Made by a program: the position numbers and the translations under genes. A stretch of 64,000 bases of DNA from NCBI GenBank assembly GCA_013298565.1, contig JAAFIC010000005.1, positions 20,494 through 84,493 of the forward strand, written 5' to 3'. Of this stretch, positions 1 through 12,267 are shown in pieces. Within the stretch, counting starts at the first letter, position 1; every line of letters begins with the position of its first letter. The notes under the pieces were generated by a model that saw nothing but the letters and a program-made list of their open reading frames with translations, made no database searches and was not told the DNA's origin. This stretch comes from Alphaproteobacteria bacterium (GTDB lineage Bacteria > Pseudomonadota > Alphaproteobacteria > Elsterales > Elsteraceae).

Positions 1-1897
1 AGGTGCCAAAAGCCAGCGCTTCTGCCGTAGCCCAATCAATACCGTCGCCGGTTTCAATCGCCTGCCGCTTGGCTTCGAGCTGCCGCACGATCTTGCGGTT
101 CACATTATAGCCGTCGGGATAGCGCGTGAGACCGAGGCCGACCTCCGTCAACACGTCCGTCGCAACGCCGGTCGCGCCGCGCCGGTCGTCGTTCGGGGCG
201 GTCTTCATGCCCGTCCACTTGCCTTCCAGCCAATCGGCCTTGTTCGGCTTGTAGGATTTGGACGCCTCGAACTCCTGCTCCAGATAGTCGAAGAAGCGAT
301 TTACCTCGGCGTCGGCTTCCGTCTTGGTCATCAGCCCTTCGGCAACAAGGCGATTTTCGTAAATCTGCCGGGTTGTCGGGTGCGTCGCGATCTTACGGTA
401 CATCAGCGGCTGGGTGAACGCTGGCTCATCGCCTTCATTATGACCGTGGCGGCGATAGCAAACGATGTCGATGACCACATCGCGCTTAAACATCATGCGA
501 AACTCAATCGCGATGCGGGAGGCATGGACCACCGCTTCAGGATCGTCGCCATTAATGTGGAAAATTGGGGCCTGAACCGCTTTTGCCAGATCGGACGGAT
601 AGGGCGTGAAGCGCGAATAGGATGGGGCCGTCGTAAAACCAATTTGGTTATTCACGATGAAATGGATCGTGCCGCCCGTGCGGTAGCCACGCAATTCGGC
701 CAGCGCCAGAGTTTCGGCAACAAGGCCCTGGCCCGCAAAAGCGGCATCGCCGTGCAACAGCATCGCCATAACCTTGGTGCGGTCCGTGTCGCCGCGCTGC
801 TCTTGCTTGGCGCGCACTTTACCAACCACAACCGGATCGACGGCTTCGAGGTGGGAAGGGTTCGCGGTGAGCGATAGATGGACCATTTTGCCATCGAACT
901 CGCGATCTGCCGAAGTCCCCAGATGGTACTTAACATCGCCCGAGCCTTGCACATCGTCCGGGCTGGCGGAATTGCCTTGAAACTCGCTGAACAAAGCCTT
1001 GAACGGTTTGGCCATCACATTCGTCAGAATGTTCAAACGGCCCCGGTGCGGCATCCCGAAGACCACCTCTTCAAGGCCCAACTGGCTACCCCGTTTCAGC
1101 ACCTGCTCGATCGCGGGAACCAAGGTCTCGCCGCCCTCAAGCCCAAAGCGTTTCGTGCCAGTGTATTTCTTATCAAGGAAGCGTTCCAGCCCTTCGGTCG
1201 CAATCAGGCGCTCATAAATGGCGCGCTTGCCACGCGGGGTGAAGTCCGTCGTATTTTCGGTAACGCCTTCAATGCGCTGCTGAATCCACAGCCGCTGCTC
1301 CGGGTCTTGAATATGCATATATTCAACACCGATGGTGCGGCTATAAACCGCCCGGCAACGGGCCACAATGTCGCGCAAGGTCGCGACCTCAAACCCCAAT
1401 TGACCGCCGACATAGATTTCCCGGTCGAGATCGGCACTGGTAAAGCCGTGATGCTCGATGGTGAGATCATCCACATGCTTTGGTGGCTCCAGACCCAAAG
1501 GGTCGAGCGCCGCTTCCAAATGCCCTCGAATCCGGTACGTGCGAATCAGGATCATTGCCTGAATGCTGTCGCGCGTCGCGGCCCGTAACGTGGCATTATC
1601 GAGCGTCGGTACAGCATCGTTAGCAACCGCAACCGTCTTCGCCGGGGGCTTGCTGCCCTTGGTTGGCACTGCCGCCGCCGGATCGTCTGCCCCGACGATG
1701 CGGGTGCGGGCTTTGGCCCAACTCGCGCCCTTCAACTCCCCGAGAACGGCGCGCGCATCCCCATCCAGCCCAGCGAAAAACGCCGCCCAGCTTGGATCGA
1801 CCGAGGCGGGGTCGATCAAATAATGCGCGAAAACTTCGGCGATGTAGGTGGCATTGCCACCTGAGAGGAAGGAGTTCTGAGCGAGGGCGTGTGCCAT
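1..1897 (-). CDS. sucA: 2-oxoglutarate dehydrogenase E1 component (partial, runs off the left edge)
   Basis: Own minus-strand translation from ATG at 1897: MAHALAQNSFLSGGNATYIAEVFAHYLIDPASVDPSW...GMPHRGRLNILTNV...NPSHLEAVDPVVVGK; continuous to base 1; next to sucCD. Confidence 0.95.
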   Translation of the reverse strand, partial: MAHALAQNSFLSGGNATYIAEVFAHYLIDPASVDPSWAAFFAGLDGDARAVLGELKGASWAKARTRIVGADDPAAAVPTKGSKPPAKTVAVANDAVPTLDNATLRAATRDSIQAMILIRTYRIRGHLEAALDPLGLEPPKHVDDLTIEHHGFTSADLDREIYVGGQLGFEVATLRDIVARCRAVYSRTIGVEYMHIQDPEQRLWIQQRIEGVTENTTDFTPRGKRAIYERLIATEGLERFLDKKYTGTKRFGLEGGETLVPAIEQVLKRGSQLGLEEVVFGMPHRGRLNILTNVMAKPFKALFSEFQGNSASPDDVQGSGDVKYHLGTSADREFDGKMVHLSLTANPSHLEAVDPVVVGKVRAKQEQRGDTDRTKVMAMLLHGDAAFAGQGLVAETLALAELRGYRTGGTIHFIVNNQIGFTTAPSYSRFTPYPSDLAKAVQAPIFHINGDDPEAVVHASRIAIEFRMMFKRDVVIDIVCYRRHGHNEGDEPAFTQPLMYRKIATHPTTRQIYENRLVAEGLMTKTEADAEVNRFFDYLEQEFEASKSYKPNKADWLEGKWTGMKTAPNDDRRGATGVATDVLTEVGLGLTRYPDGYNVNRKIVRQLEAKRQAIETGDGIDWATAEALAFGT

Positions 1898-1904
1898 AAA
1901 CAAC

Positions 1905-1926
1905 CGGCGGGGCCGAGGCCCCGCCG
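1905..1926. promoter_or_regulatory. Intra-operon stem-loop between sucD and sucA
   Basis: CGGCGGGGC-CGAG-GCCCCGCCG, perfect 9-bp stem. Confidence 0.45.
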
Positions 1927-1942
1927 CCTTCGGGTTAGAGGT

Positions 1943-2821
1943 TTATCGGGCGTTCATCAGCGACAGCATCGTGCTGCCGAGATCAGCCGGGGATTCGGCG
2001 ACGGCAATACCCGCCGCCTTCATCGCATCGACCTTAAAGTCCGCCGTGTCGTTACCACCGGAAATTACCGCACCGGCATGGCCCATCCGGCGGCCCGGCG
2101 GGGCCGTGCGACCCGCGATGAAGCCAACGACGGGCTTTTTCGTACCACAGGCTTGCAAGAACTCGACGCCGCGCACTTCCGCATCGCCGCCGATTTCACC
2201 GATCATGATGATCCCTTCGGTCTCAGGATCCTTCACGAACAGCTCCAGCGTATCGACAAAGTTGGTGCCGTTGACAGGATCACCGCCGATACCGACGCAG
2301 GTGGTTTGCCCCAAGCCCGTCGCCGTGGTTTGCGCTACGGCTTCATACGTTAGCGTGCCGGAGCGCGAGACAATCCCGATCTTGCCGCGCTTGTGAATGT
2401 GACCGGGCATAATGCCGATCTTGCATTCACCCGGCGTGATAATGCCGGGGCAGTTCGGGCCGATCAGGCGGGTTTTGGAACCGAGCAGGGCACGCTTCAC
2501 GCGGATCATATCCAGCACCGGAATGCCTTCTGTGATGCAAACGGCCAGCTCGATTTCGGCATCAATGGCTTCCAGAATCGCGTCGGCAGCGAAGGGCGGC
2601 GGCACATAGATCACGGTCGCCGTCGCGCCGGTTTTTGCCACCGCATCGGCCACCGTATCGAACACTGGCAGGTCAAGATGCTTCGTGCCGCCCTTACCGG
2701 GGGTCACGCCGCCAACCATGAGGGTGCCGTAGGCAATGGCCTGTTCCGAATGGAACGTTCCTTGCGCGCCGGTAAAACCCTGGCAGATGACCTTGGTATG
2801 CTTATTAACCAGAACAGCCAT
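1943..2821 (-). CDS. sucD: Succinyl-CoA ligase (ADP-forming) alpha subunit
   Basis: [33 protein letters not shown]...; adjacent to sucC. Confidence 0.97.
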   Translation of the reverse strand: MAVLVNKHTKVICQGFTGAQGTFHSEQAIAYGTLMVGGVTPGKGGTKHLDLPVFDTVADAVAKTGATATVIYVPPPFAADAILEAIDAEIELAVCITEGIPVLDMIRVKRALLGSKTRLIGPNCPGIITPGECKIGIMPGHIHKRGKIGIVSRSGTLTYEAVAQTTATGLGQTTCVGIGGDPVNGTNFVDTLELFVKDPETEGIIMIGEIGGDAEVRGVEFLQACGTKKPVVGFIAGRTAPPGRRMGHAGAVISGGNDTADFKVDAMKAAGIAVAESPADLGSTMLSLMNAR

Positions 2822-2823
2822 GA

Positions 2824-4020
2824 TTACGCGGCCTCCTTCACAGCCTTAACCACCTTGGCGGCGGCATCGGCAAGATTATCGGCAGAGAGAATCGGCAAGC
2901 CGGATTCGGCGAGGATTTTCTTGCCCAATGCGACATTGGTGCCTTCGAGGCGTACCACCAGGGGCACATTCAGGCTAATCTCGCGGGCCGCAGCCACCAC
3001 GCCTTCGGCGATCACGTCGCAGCGCATGATACCGCCGAAGATATTCACCAGAATACCTTCGACGTTTTTATCACCGAGGATGATCTTAAAGGCTTGGGTC
3101 ACGCGCTCTTTCGTGGCACCGCCGCCGACATCGAGAAAGTTGGCCGGCTCGCCGCCGTACAGCTTAATAATGTCCATCGTGGCCATCGCCAAACCCGCGC
3201 CGTTCACCATGCAGCCGATATTACCATCGAGCTTAACATAGGAAAGCTGATGCTTGGCGGCTTCGGTTTCGGCGGGGTCTTCTTCGTCTTCATCGCGCAA
3301 GGCTTCGACATCTTGATGCCGGAACAGCGCGTTATCGTCGAAGTTCATCTTAGCATCGAGGGCGATGATATCGCCCGCGCCGGTTACGACCAGTGGGTTG
3401 ATTTCAACGGTCGAGGCATCGAGATCGGTAAACGCCTTATACATCGCCGTCAGGAATTTAACACACGCCGCAACCTGCTTGCCTTCAAGCCCAAGGGCGA
3501 AAGCAACACGGCGACCGTGGAAGCCTTGTAGACCCGTGACCGGATCTATAGCGAGCTTCAGGATTTTTTCTGGGTGATCGTGGGCGACCTCTTCGATTTC
3601 CATGCCGCCCTCGGTGGAGGCCATCACGGTAATCCGGCTGGTCGCGCGATCTACGAGCATCCCAAGATAAAGCTCGCGCTTAATATCCGCGCCTTCTTCG
3701 ATATAGAGTCGCTTGACCTCGCGGCCCTGCTCACCGGTCTGCTTGGTGACAAGCACCTGACCCAGCATGGCAGCGGCATTTTCGCGTACGTCATCGACGG
3801 ATTTGACAACGCGAACGCCGCCCTTGCCGTTCAGATCGTTCTGGAAACGGCCTGCGCCGCGACCGCCTGCGTGGATCTGCGACTTCACCACATAAACCGG
3901 GCCGCCTAGGTCTGTTGCGACCTTCGCCGCTTCATCGGGGGTGTAAGCAACCCCACCGCGCGGCACCGCAACACCGAATTTCGCCAAGAGTTGCTTGGCT
4001 TGGTACTCGTGAATATTCAT
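2824..4020 (-). CDS. sucC: Succinyl-CoA ligase (ADP-forming) beta subunit
   Basis: [17 protein letters not shown]... internal start at 4020; the ORF-track N-terminal extension is not expected. Confidence 0.97.
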   Translation of the reverse strand: MNIHEYQAKQLLAKFGVAVPRGGVAYTPDEAAKVATDLGGPVYVVKSQIHAGGRGAGRFQNDLNGKGGVRVVKSVDDVRENAAAMLGQVLVTKQTGEQGREVKRLYIEEGADIKRELYLGMLVDRATSRITVMASTEGGMEIEEVAHDHPEKILKLAIDPVTGLQGFHGRRVAFALGLEGKQVAACVKFLTAMYKAFTDLDASTVEINPLVVTGAGDIIALDAKMNFDDNALFRHQDVEALRDEDEEDPAETEAAKHQLSYVKLDGNIGCMVNGAGLAMATMDIIKLYGGEPANFLDVGGGATKERVTQAFKIILGDKNVEGILVNIFGGIMRCDVIAEGVVAAAREISLNVPLVVRLEGTNVALGKKILAESGLPILSADNLADAAAKVVKAVKEAA

Positions 4021-4094
4021 CGGTCCTCCCGTACACTGCCGCCTCACCCTTTGAGCACGCCAGCGGGTCCTAATGCCCAGGTTTCGGGCGGGAG

Positions 4095-4131
4095 CCATAG
4101 GCCGGAGTGTGGGCAACGCCCTGGCCTATGG
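4095..4131. promoter_or_regulatory. Stem-loop in the mdh-sucC intergenic leader
   Basis: CCATAGGCC ... GGCCTATGG perfect 9-bp stem with inner GGGC-AAC-GCCC. Confidence 0.4.
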
Positions 4132-4258
4132 ACACGAAATTACAAAGTTCAGCGCAAACTGCGGACGGCGCGCACCATACCACTGCCACCCAAGCAATGA
4201 AATGCAGCTTTGTCAGGGCTGACGTGTGGCAAAACGCCGATTCGTAGCAATGTTACGC

Positions 4259-5242
<984 letters not shown>

Positions 5243-5644
5243 TCAGAAACAAAAAGGCTCCGGCGCAGCCCGGCCTCCAGCCCCTGCTAGACGAGGAATG
5301 TTGCAATCGTCGAGATCGAAACACTCGCCTGCCCTAGTGCGGCATGAAACCTGGTCGCGTCATCGTTCCGCTTGCTACCGCGATTCGCCGCCAAGGGCAA
5401 GCATGGCAACAGGGAAGACAGCCGCTTATCGCCCAAAAGGGTCGCTATGCGCCCGTTGCACGGCAGTAAATGCGGCGAGGTGACGCAGCAAGCATCGTCT
5501 ATTATTTCCAAATTATGCTAACGTCAAAATCCAACCTAACCGAATCCTCCTGAATTTGTGGGGATTTTTCGGTACACGTGCAACGATTTGAAAAAGGGTC
5601 GCAGCCGTAACGCGGCCCTTCAAAACCGGGAAGAAACGCGCGAT

Positions 5645-7912
5645 ATGACCACGCCGCAGCAAAAAAAAGTCACCGACGCCGAAGCCCTGTCCATGCACGC
5701 CAGCGGGCGGCCCGGCAAGATCGAGATAACTCCAACGAAACCGCTGGTGACGCAACGCGACTTAAGCCTCGCTTACTCCCCTGGTGTGGCCGCACCCTGC
5801 CTTGAAATCTTCAAGTCGCCGGAAGCCGCTTACGATTATACGGCTAAGGGCAATCTTGTTGCGGTGATCTCCAATGGTACTGCCGTGCTCGGCTTGGGCG
5901 ATCTTGGGGCGCTGGCTTCCAAGCCGGTGATGGAAGGTAAGGCGGTGCTGTTCAAGCGCTTCGCCGATATTGACGGTATAGATATCGAAGTCGATACGCG
6001 CGATGTGGATGAGTTTGTTAACGCCGTCCGCTATCTCGGCCCCACCTTCGGCGGCATCAATCTTGAGGATATTAAAGCGCCGGAATGTTTTATCATCGAA
6101 CAGCGCTTGCGCGAGTTGATGGATATTCCGGTGTTTCACGACGATCAGCACGGCACGGCTATCGTCGCCGCCGCTGGCCTTATCAACGCGCTCGATGTTA
6201 CTGGGCGCTCGTTGAAAGAGATGAAAATGGTCGTGAACGGCGCGGGGGCTGCTGCCATCGCCTGCGTCGAACTGGTAAAACTGCTGGGCGTCCCGCACGG
6301 GAATGTCATTCTCTGCGATACCAAGGGTACGATCTATCAGGGCCGCACCGAAGGCATGAACCAGTGGAAATCGGCCCACGCGGTCCCCACCGAGGCGCGC
6401 ACGTTAGAAGACGCTATGAAAGGGGCCGATGTGTTCTTCGGTCTGTCGGCCAAGGGCGCGGTGACAGCGGCAATGGTTGCCAGCATGGCCGCCAAGCCGA
6501 TCATTTTTGCCATGGCCAACCCGGACCCGGAAATCACCCCGGAGGAGGTGAAGGACGTGCGCTCCGATGCTATCGTCGCTACGGGCCGGTCGGATTATCC
6601 GAACCAAGTGAATAACGTCCTCGGCTTTCCTTACATCTTCCGGGGCGCGCTCGACGTGCGGGCAACCGCGATTAACGACGCGATGAAAGTGGCTGCCGCT
6701 CACGCTATTGCCGATCTTGCTCGTCAGCCGGTGCCGGAAGAGCTTGCGACCATCTATGCCGGGCGCAAGCTACGCTATGGGCCGGAATACATCATTCCCG
6801 TGCCGTTCGATCCGCGTTTGATTACGACAGTGCCTCCAGCGGTGGCCAGGGCCGCGATGGAAAGCGGTGTCGCCCGCAGGCCGATTGCCGATGAAAAAGC
6901 CTATGGCCGGGCGCTCGCCAGTCGTCTCGACCCAACCGCCGCTAGCTTGCAAGGCATTTTGGACCGCGTGCGCGCCAACCCGCGCCGCGTGGTGTTCGCC
7001 GAAGGGGAAGAGGAGCGCGTGATCCGTGCCGCCCTCGGGTTCCGGGCAGCGGGCTATGGTCAACCCTTGCTGGTTGGGCGCGAGCAGCGCATTCAAGAGA
7101 CCATTCGGGCGGCGGGCCTTGTGGGGGCGGACGATCTTGAAATCGTCAATGCCTCCGTCACGCGCCATAACAAGAAATACACAGACTATCTCTATCATCG
7201 GCTGCAACGACAGGGCTTTCTGTACCGGGATTGTCAGCGCATGGTGAATCAAGATCGTAATGTGTTCGGGGCTTGTATGGTTGCGTTGGGCGATGCCGAT
7301 GCGATGGTGACGGGCGTTACCCGCTCGTTTGCCACGACGCTGGAAGAAGTGCGCCGGGCGGTGGATGTTCATAGCGAAGAACGGCTGTTCGGCCTTACTC
7401 TGCTGCTCTTACGGAATCACACGCTGTTCATTGCCGACACGCACGTAACGCCAGTGCCTACTGCCGAAGAACTGGCTGATATTGCCATGCAGACCGCTGC
7501 CAAAGCCCGCAGTATGGGGCATGAGCCGCGCGTGGCGCTGCTGTCCTACTCTAACTTCGGCAACCCGATGACCCATAATGGCGACCGGATTCGCGAAGCG
7601 GTAAAGCTGCTCGATCAGCGCAAAACCTACTTCGAGTATGATGGCGAAATGTCGCCTGATGTGGCGTTGGATGCCGAGTTGATGAAGCTCTATCCGTTCT
7701 GCCGCCTGTCCGGTCCGGCCAATGTGCTGGTAATGCCATCGCTGGCGGCAGCCAATATCTCGGCCAAGCTGATCCGCCAGTTGGGCGGTGGTACTGTTGT
7801 TGGGCCGATATTGATGGGGTTGGATAAACCCATCCAGATCGTCCCGATGGGGGCGACCGCAGGCGATATTATTACGATGGCCGCTCTCGCAGCCGCCACG
7901 GCAGCCGCTTAA
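5645..7912 (+). CDS. maeB: NADP-dependent malic enzyme with C-terminal phosphotransacetylase-like domain
   Basis: [52 protein letters not shown]...; internal ATG preferred over 5558. Confidence 0.93.
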   Translation: MTTPQQKKVTDAEALSMHASGRPGKIEITPTKPLVTQRDLSLAYSPGVAAPCLEIFKSPEAAYDYTAKGNLVAVISNGTAVLGLGDLGALASKPVMEGKAVLFKRFADIDGIDIEVDTRDVDEFVNAVRYLGPTFGGINLEDIKAPECFIIEQRLRELMDIPVFHDDQHGTAIVAAAGLINALDVTGRSLKEMKMVVNGAGAAAIACVELVKLLGVPHGNVILCDTKGTIYQGRTEGMNQWKSAHAVPTEARTLEDAMKGADVFFGLSAKGAVTAAMVASMAAKPIIFAMANPDPEITPEEVKDVRSDAIVATGRSDYPNQVNNVLGFPYIFRGALDVRATAINDAMKVAAAHAIADLARQPVPEELATIYAGRKLRYGPEYIIPVPFDPRLITTVPPAVARAAMESGVARRPIADEKAYGRALASRLDPTAASLQGILDRVRANPRRVVFAEGEEERVIRAALGFRAAGYGQPLLVGREQRIQETIRAAGLVGADDLEIVNASVTRHNKKYTDYLYHRLQRQGFLYRDCQRMVNQDRNVFGACMVALGDADAMVTGVTRSFATTLEEVRRAVDVHSEERLFGLTLLLLRNHTLFIADTHVTPVPTAEELADIAMQTAAKARSMGHEPRVALLSYSNFGNPMTHNGDRIREAVKLLDQRKTYFEYDGEMSPDVALDAELMKLYPFCRLSGPANVLVMPSLAAANISAKLIRQLGGGTVVGPILMGLDKPIQIVPMGATAGDIITMAALAAATAAA

Positions 7913-7932
7913 TTGAACCGCTGGGGGTACGT

Positions 7933-9441
7933 ATGACCGACGTTCCGCGCGACGCACGCCCACCCCCCCGGCGGGACTTTACGACCGGGCCTGACGCTTT
8001 AGGTGGCATGGGGGTGGCGGGGGAGGCGGACGCACCGATGCCGCTGCCCGACCCGCCCTTACCGTTCAACCGTATTCTGTTGGCTGTCGGTCTTCTCAGT
8101 CTGCCACCGCTTGCCCTTTGCGGGGCGGCCCTGTGGCTAGGGTGGTTGCCGTTGGAGGCCGCTGCCCTCGCCGCCGCCGGATTGTTACTTTATTATGCGT
8201 TGCTCGCCCGCCGTCACGCACGCGCCATTTATGACCTGCGGAACTTTGCCGACGGGTTGATTGGCGGCGACCGGCCCTTGCCCGCCTCCGCCCGGCTTGG
8301 CAATCCGGCGTTTCGCGACCTTGGCTATGCGATTGCCCGGCTTTACCGCGCCAAGCGCGACCGCACCGATGAGATGGGACGCCTCGTGCAGGCGCGTGAT
8401 GGGGTGCTGGATGCTGTGCCCGACCCGGTGTTCGCGCTCGACCGGCAAGGGCGGATTCTCGGGGCCAATCTGGCGGCGGTGGAAAGTTTTGGCGCGGTGA
8501 TTGGGCGCGACGCCACGCTGTTGTTTCGCCAGCCCGCGATTGTCGCCGCCGTCGAGAGCGTGCTGACGAACGGGGAGGCGCGGGCGACCGCTACCCTTAG
8601 CCTCGCCCCGCCCGTCGAGCGGGAGTTTACGGTCGCGGTCCAGCGGCTTCAGTCGGTCGCGCCCGATGGCACCTGCGCGGTGCTGACCCTGCACGATGTG
8701 ACCGCCCTGCGCCGGGCCGAGCAAACCCGCGTGGATTTCGTCGCCAACGCCAGCCATGAAATCCGCACGCCGCTGACCACGCTGCTGGGGTTTATCGAAA
8801 CCCTGCAAGGCCCCGCAAAGAATGATCCCGCCGCTCAGGCCCTATTCCTCGATATTATGCAGGGCGAAGCGCAGCGCATGGCGCGGCTGGTGGAAGACCT
8901 GTTGTCGCTTTCGCGCATCGAACAGCATGAACACGAACATCCGACCACAACCCTGGCCCTCGGCCCCCTGCTGGAGCGGGTGATTGCAGGGCTTCAGCCG
9001 CAGGCGGACCAGCGCCGCTCGAAAATTCGCTTAACCCTTGACGGCAGCGACACTGTGATCGGCAGTGCTGACGAGCTGGTTCAGCTCGCGCAAAATTTGA
9101 TCGTCAATGCGCTCAAATATGGCAAGGAAGGCGGTGTTGTTACAGTAACGGTGACGCGCAAACCCGCCGCGCCGCCCGCTATGCCACCGCCCACCTTTGG
9201 GGTTATCGCGATGACGATTTGCGACGATGGCGAGGGGATTCCGCGCGAACACTTGCCGCGCCTGACCGAACGGTTCTACCGGGTTGATCCCGCTCGCTCT
9301 AAATCGCAAGGCGGCACCGGCCTGGGGCTGGCGATCGTCAAGCATATCATCAACCGCCATCGCGGCAGTTTGAGGATCGAAAGCGACGTGGGGAAGGGGA
9401 CGTGCGTCTATGCGTATCTGCCCGCCGCCGAACGCGGATGA
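7933..9441 (+). CDS. phoR: Phosphate regulon sensor histidine kinase PhoR
   Basis: PAS-like region, HisKA (FVANASHEIRTPLTTLLGFIETLQG) and HATPase (GTGLGLAIVKHI); upstream of pstSCAB-phoUB. Confidence 0.88.
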   Translation: MTDVPRDARPPPRRDFTTGPDALGGMGVAGEADAPMPLPDPPLPFNRILLAVGLLSLPPLALCGAALWLGWLPLEAAALAAAGLLLYYALLARRHARAIYDLRNFADGLIGGDRPLPASARLGNPAFRDLGYAIARLYRAKRDRTDEMGRLVQARDGVLDAVPDPVFALDRQGRILGANLAAVESFGAVIGRDATLLFRQPAIVAAVESVLTNGEARATATLSLAPPVEREFTVAVQRLQSVAPDGTCAVLTLHDVTALRRAEQTRVDFVANASHEIRTPLTTLLGFIETLQGPAKNDPAAQALFLDIMQGEAQRMARLVEDLLSLSRIEQHEHEHPTTTLALGPLLERVIAGLQPQADQRRSKIRLTLDGSDTVIGSADELVQLAQNLIVNALKYGKEGGVVTVTVTRKPAAPPAMPPPTFGVIAMTICDDGEGIPREHLPRLTERFYRVDPARSKSQGGTGLGLAIVKHIINRHRGSLRIESDVGKGTCVYAYLPAAERG

Positions 9442-9551
9442 ATAATTTTGGATTCCAGATAGTTGATACCCTAAAATTAAAGCGTAATACAATATTACCA
9501 ACTTAAAAGACATATTTGGAATATTATACCTCGTAAATTTACCAGGATTTA

Positions 9552-9593
9552 TTGTCATATATCCGCAACCTTTTAGTCATAAAAGAGAGTCAC
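9552..9593 (+). promoter_or_regulatory. Putative Pho box upstream of pstS
   Basis: GTCAT(9554)-GCAAC(9565)-GTCAT(9576) spaced 11 bp, plus GTCAC (9589), in an AT-rich gap before pstS. Confidence 0.55.
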
Positions 9594-9725
9594 GCCGTCG
9601 CTAGGGTCCGCTCAGTCTGTGAGCCGGGGCTTTTGCACCGAACGGCACGGGACAACGCAATTGGTCAGGGGTTTTCGCTCCGAAGAGCAAGGCTCTGTTG
9701 ACGTATGCATGAAAGGCTTGATGGC

Positions 9726-10754
9726 ATGATGAAGAAGACTTTTGCAGTGGCTGCCCTCGCCGCTGTAATGATTCCGGCGGCTGCTTTTGGCCAGGCACGG
9801 GATCAGATCCGTATCGTTGGTTCCTCGACGGTTTTCCCGTTCTCGACGGCAGCGGCGGAAGCCTTCGGTCGTCAAGGTAAGTTCAAGACTCCGGTTGTCG
9901 AGTCGACGGGCACCGGCGGCGGAATGCGCCTGTTCTGTGCTGGCGTTGGTACGGGTCACCCGGACATGACCAATGCCTCGCGCCCAATGACCAAGTCGGA
10001 ATTTGAAAGCTGCGCCAAGAACGGCGTGACCGACATCACCGAAGTGAAGATCGGTTTCGACGGCATTGTGCTTGCCGATAAACTCGGTTCGGCCAAGATG
10101 AACCTGTCGCGCAAAGACATCTATCTCGCCCTCGCCGAGAAGGTTCCGATGAACGGTGGCCTCGCCGAGAACCCGTACAAGACTTGGGCACAAGTCAACC
10201 CGAACCTGCCGAACATTAAGATCGAAGTGATCGGCCCGCCCCCCACGTCGGGTACGCGCGATGCGTTCGTTGAGTTGGTGATGGACTTCGGCTGCAAAGA
10301 TTTCCCGGAAATCAAAGCAATCACCGATGCCAAAGCAAGGTCTCAGGCTTGCTCCAAGATCCGTGAAGATGGCGCGTACATCGAAGCCGGTGAAAACGAT
10401 AATCTGATCATTCAGAAGCTGAACACGTCGCCGGATGCTATCGGCATTTTCGGATACAGCTTCCTCGATCAAAACAAGGACAAGGTTCAGGGCAGCCAGA
10501 TTGAAGGTTTCGACTCGACCTTTGAAAACATCTCCAGCGGTAAGTACCCCGTTTCGCGTTCGCTTTTCTTCTACGCGAAGAACGCCCACGTTGGCGTTAT
10601 TCCGGGTATTAAAGAATTCATTACCGAATTCGTCTCGGAGAAGGCTTTCGGCAAAGACGGTTATCTGACCGATAAGGGCCTAATTCCGTTGCCGGATGCG
10701 GAACGCGCGAAGACCCGTGACTCTTCGGTCAGCATGACCAAGCTCGCGATGTAA
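9726..10754 (+). CDS. pstS: Phosphate ABC transporter substrate-binding protein PstS
   Basis: MMKKTFAVAALAAVMIPAAAFGQARDQIRIVGSSTVFPFSTAAAEAFG... Confidence 0.95.
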   Translation: MMKKTFAVAALAAVMIPAAAFGQARDQIRIVGSSTVFPFSTAAAEAFGRQGKFKTPVVESTGTGGGMRLFCAGVGTGHPDMTNASRPMTKSEFESCAKNGVTDITEVKIGFDGIVLADKLGSAKMNLSRKDIYLALAEKVPMNGGLAENPYKTWAQVNPNLPNIKIEVIGPPPTSGTRDAFVELVMDFGCKDFPEIKAITDAKARSQACSKIREDGAYIEAGENDNLIIQKLNTSPDAIGIFGYSFLDQNKDKVQGSQIEGFDSTFENISSGKYPVSRSLFFYAKNAHVGVIPGIKEFITEFVSEKAFGKDGYLTDKGLIPLPDAERAKTRDSSVSMTKLAM

Positions 10755-10761
10755 TAGGGTT

Positions 10762-10783
10762 GGGGGTTCGGCAACGGACCCCC
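10762..10783 (+). promoter_or_regulatory. Stem-loop between pstS and pstC (attenuator or mRNA stabiliser)
   Basis: GGGGGTTCG-GCAA-CGGACCCCC: 9-bp stem with one G.U, GNRA-type GCAA tetraloop. Confidence 0.5.
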
Positions 10784-10881
10784 CTCTCTTATTCGGGTAA
10801 GGCCGCGTTCCACACGGGCGCGAGAACCCGATAAAACACAAAAATCCGTTTTCCTTTTCAAGGTTACAAGGGGGGTTCCTG

Positions 10882-12267
10882 ATGTCCCCGTCTTTGGTTT
10901 TTCTCGCGATTGCTGCGCTTGCGGTCTTCGGCTTCTTCTTGGGCCGTCGCCGTGTTTTAGCGATGGAAGGCACGCGCATTCGTGCCAGCATTCATTCTCT
11001 ACCTAGCTATTATGGCTATTACATGGCGCTGTGGTGCATCGTTCCCGCCGCCGCCGTCATGGCGTTGTGGTTCGTGGTCGAGCCGACGATTATTGAAGGT
11101 CTGGTGCTCAGTGCCATGCCCGAAAGCTACCGCGCGATGAGTGCCAACCAGCTCACGTTGGTCATGGCGGATATTCGGAATTTTGCCTACGGCAACGCCG
11201 GTACGCGCACGCCCGATCCGGCGATTGCCGATGCGGTACGGAACTATCACGGGCTGCATGAAACCGGTGCGTGGATTGTTAGCATCGTCGGCGCGTGCCT
11301 TGGGGTTGCTGGGTTCGCTATCGGTTTCTGGCGGATCAATCCGCAGATGCGCGCGCGCAATCGGGTTGAGCGATTTGCCATCGTCGTTATGATTATCGCC
11401 TCCACAATTGCGGTTCTCACCACGGTTGGTATTGTTGGCTCGCTGGTGTTCGAATCGATGCGGTTCTTCACCAAGTATCCGGTATTCGATTTCCTCTTCG
11501 GCACTCAGTGGAGTCCGCAGACAGCGATCAGAGCCGATCAGGTTGGATCGTCCGGGGCTTTCGGTTTCATCCCGTTGTTCACCGGCTCGCTGTTGATTAC
11601 CGTCATTGCAATGTTTGTGGCGGTTCCGATAGGGCTGCTTTCGGCGATTTATATGTCCGACTATGCTAGTCCGCGCCTGCGCTCGGTGGCAAAGCCGGTT
11701 CTGGAAGTGCTGGCGGGCATTCCCACAGTCGTTTACGGCTTCTTCGCAGCCCTTACTGTTGCGCCCTTCGTGCGCGACGCCGGTTCTGCGATGGGGCTGG
11801 ATGTGGCTTCGGAAAGTGCGCTGGCTGCTGGGGTGGTGATGGGGATTATGATTGTTCCCTTCGTCTCCTCGCTGGCCGATGACGTGATCCACGCTGTGCC
11901 GCAAAGCCTGCGCCACGGGGCTTATGGTCTTGGTTCCACCAAGTCGGAAACCATCCGGCAAGTCGTGCTGCCTGCCGCTCTGCCGGGGATCGTTGCCGCC
12001 GTAATGCTGGCGATTAGCCGCGCGATTGGGGAAACCATGATCGTGGCGATGGCCGCCGGTTTGGCCGCCAACCTCACCTTCAACCCGTTTGCCGCCGTTA
12101 CGACGGTAACGGTGCAAATCGCAAGCCTGTTGGTGGGCGACCAAGAGTTCGATAGCCCCAAAACCCTTTCGGCCTTCGCTCTCGGATTGGTGCTGTTCGT
12201 CATCACGCTCTGCCTGAACATCATCGCTCTGGCCGTTGTGCGGAAATATCGGGAAAAATATGACTGA
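10882..12267 (+). CDS. pstC: Phosphate ABC transporter permease PstC
   Basis: Multi-TM permease with GIPTVVYGFFAALTVAPF; operon context. Confidence 0.93.
   Translation: MSPSLVFLAIAALAVFGFFLGRRRVLAMEGTRIRASIHSLPSYYGYYMALWCIVPAAAVMALWFVVEPTIIEGLVLSAMPESYRAMSANQLTLVMADIRNFAYGNAGTRTPDPAIADAVRNYHGLHETGAWIVSIVGACLGVAGFAIGFWRINPQMRARNRVERFAIVVMIIASTIAVLTTVGIVGSLVFESMRFFTKYPVFDFLFGTQWSPQTAIRADQVGSSGAFGFIPLFTGSLLITVIAMFVAVPIGLLSAIYMSDYASPRLRSVAKPVLEVLAGIPTVVYGFFAALTVAPFVRDAGSAMGLDVASESALAAGVVMGIMIVPFVSSLADDVIHAVPQSLRHGAYGLGSTKSETIRQVVLPAALPGIVAAVMLAISRAIGETMIVAMAAGLAANLTFNPFAAVTTVTVQIASLLVGDQEFDSPKTLSAFALGLVLFVITLCLNIIALAVVRKYREKYD

Noticed and set aside
380-1588. Plus-strand ORFs (165, 236 aa and others) over the left edge
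   Set aside because: Shadow frames of sucA, which reads continuously on the minus strand but is missing from the ORF track because it has no stop in the window
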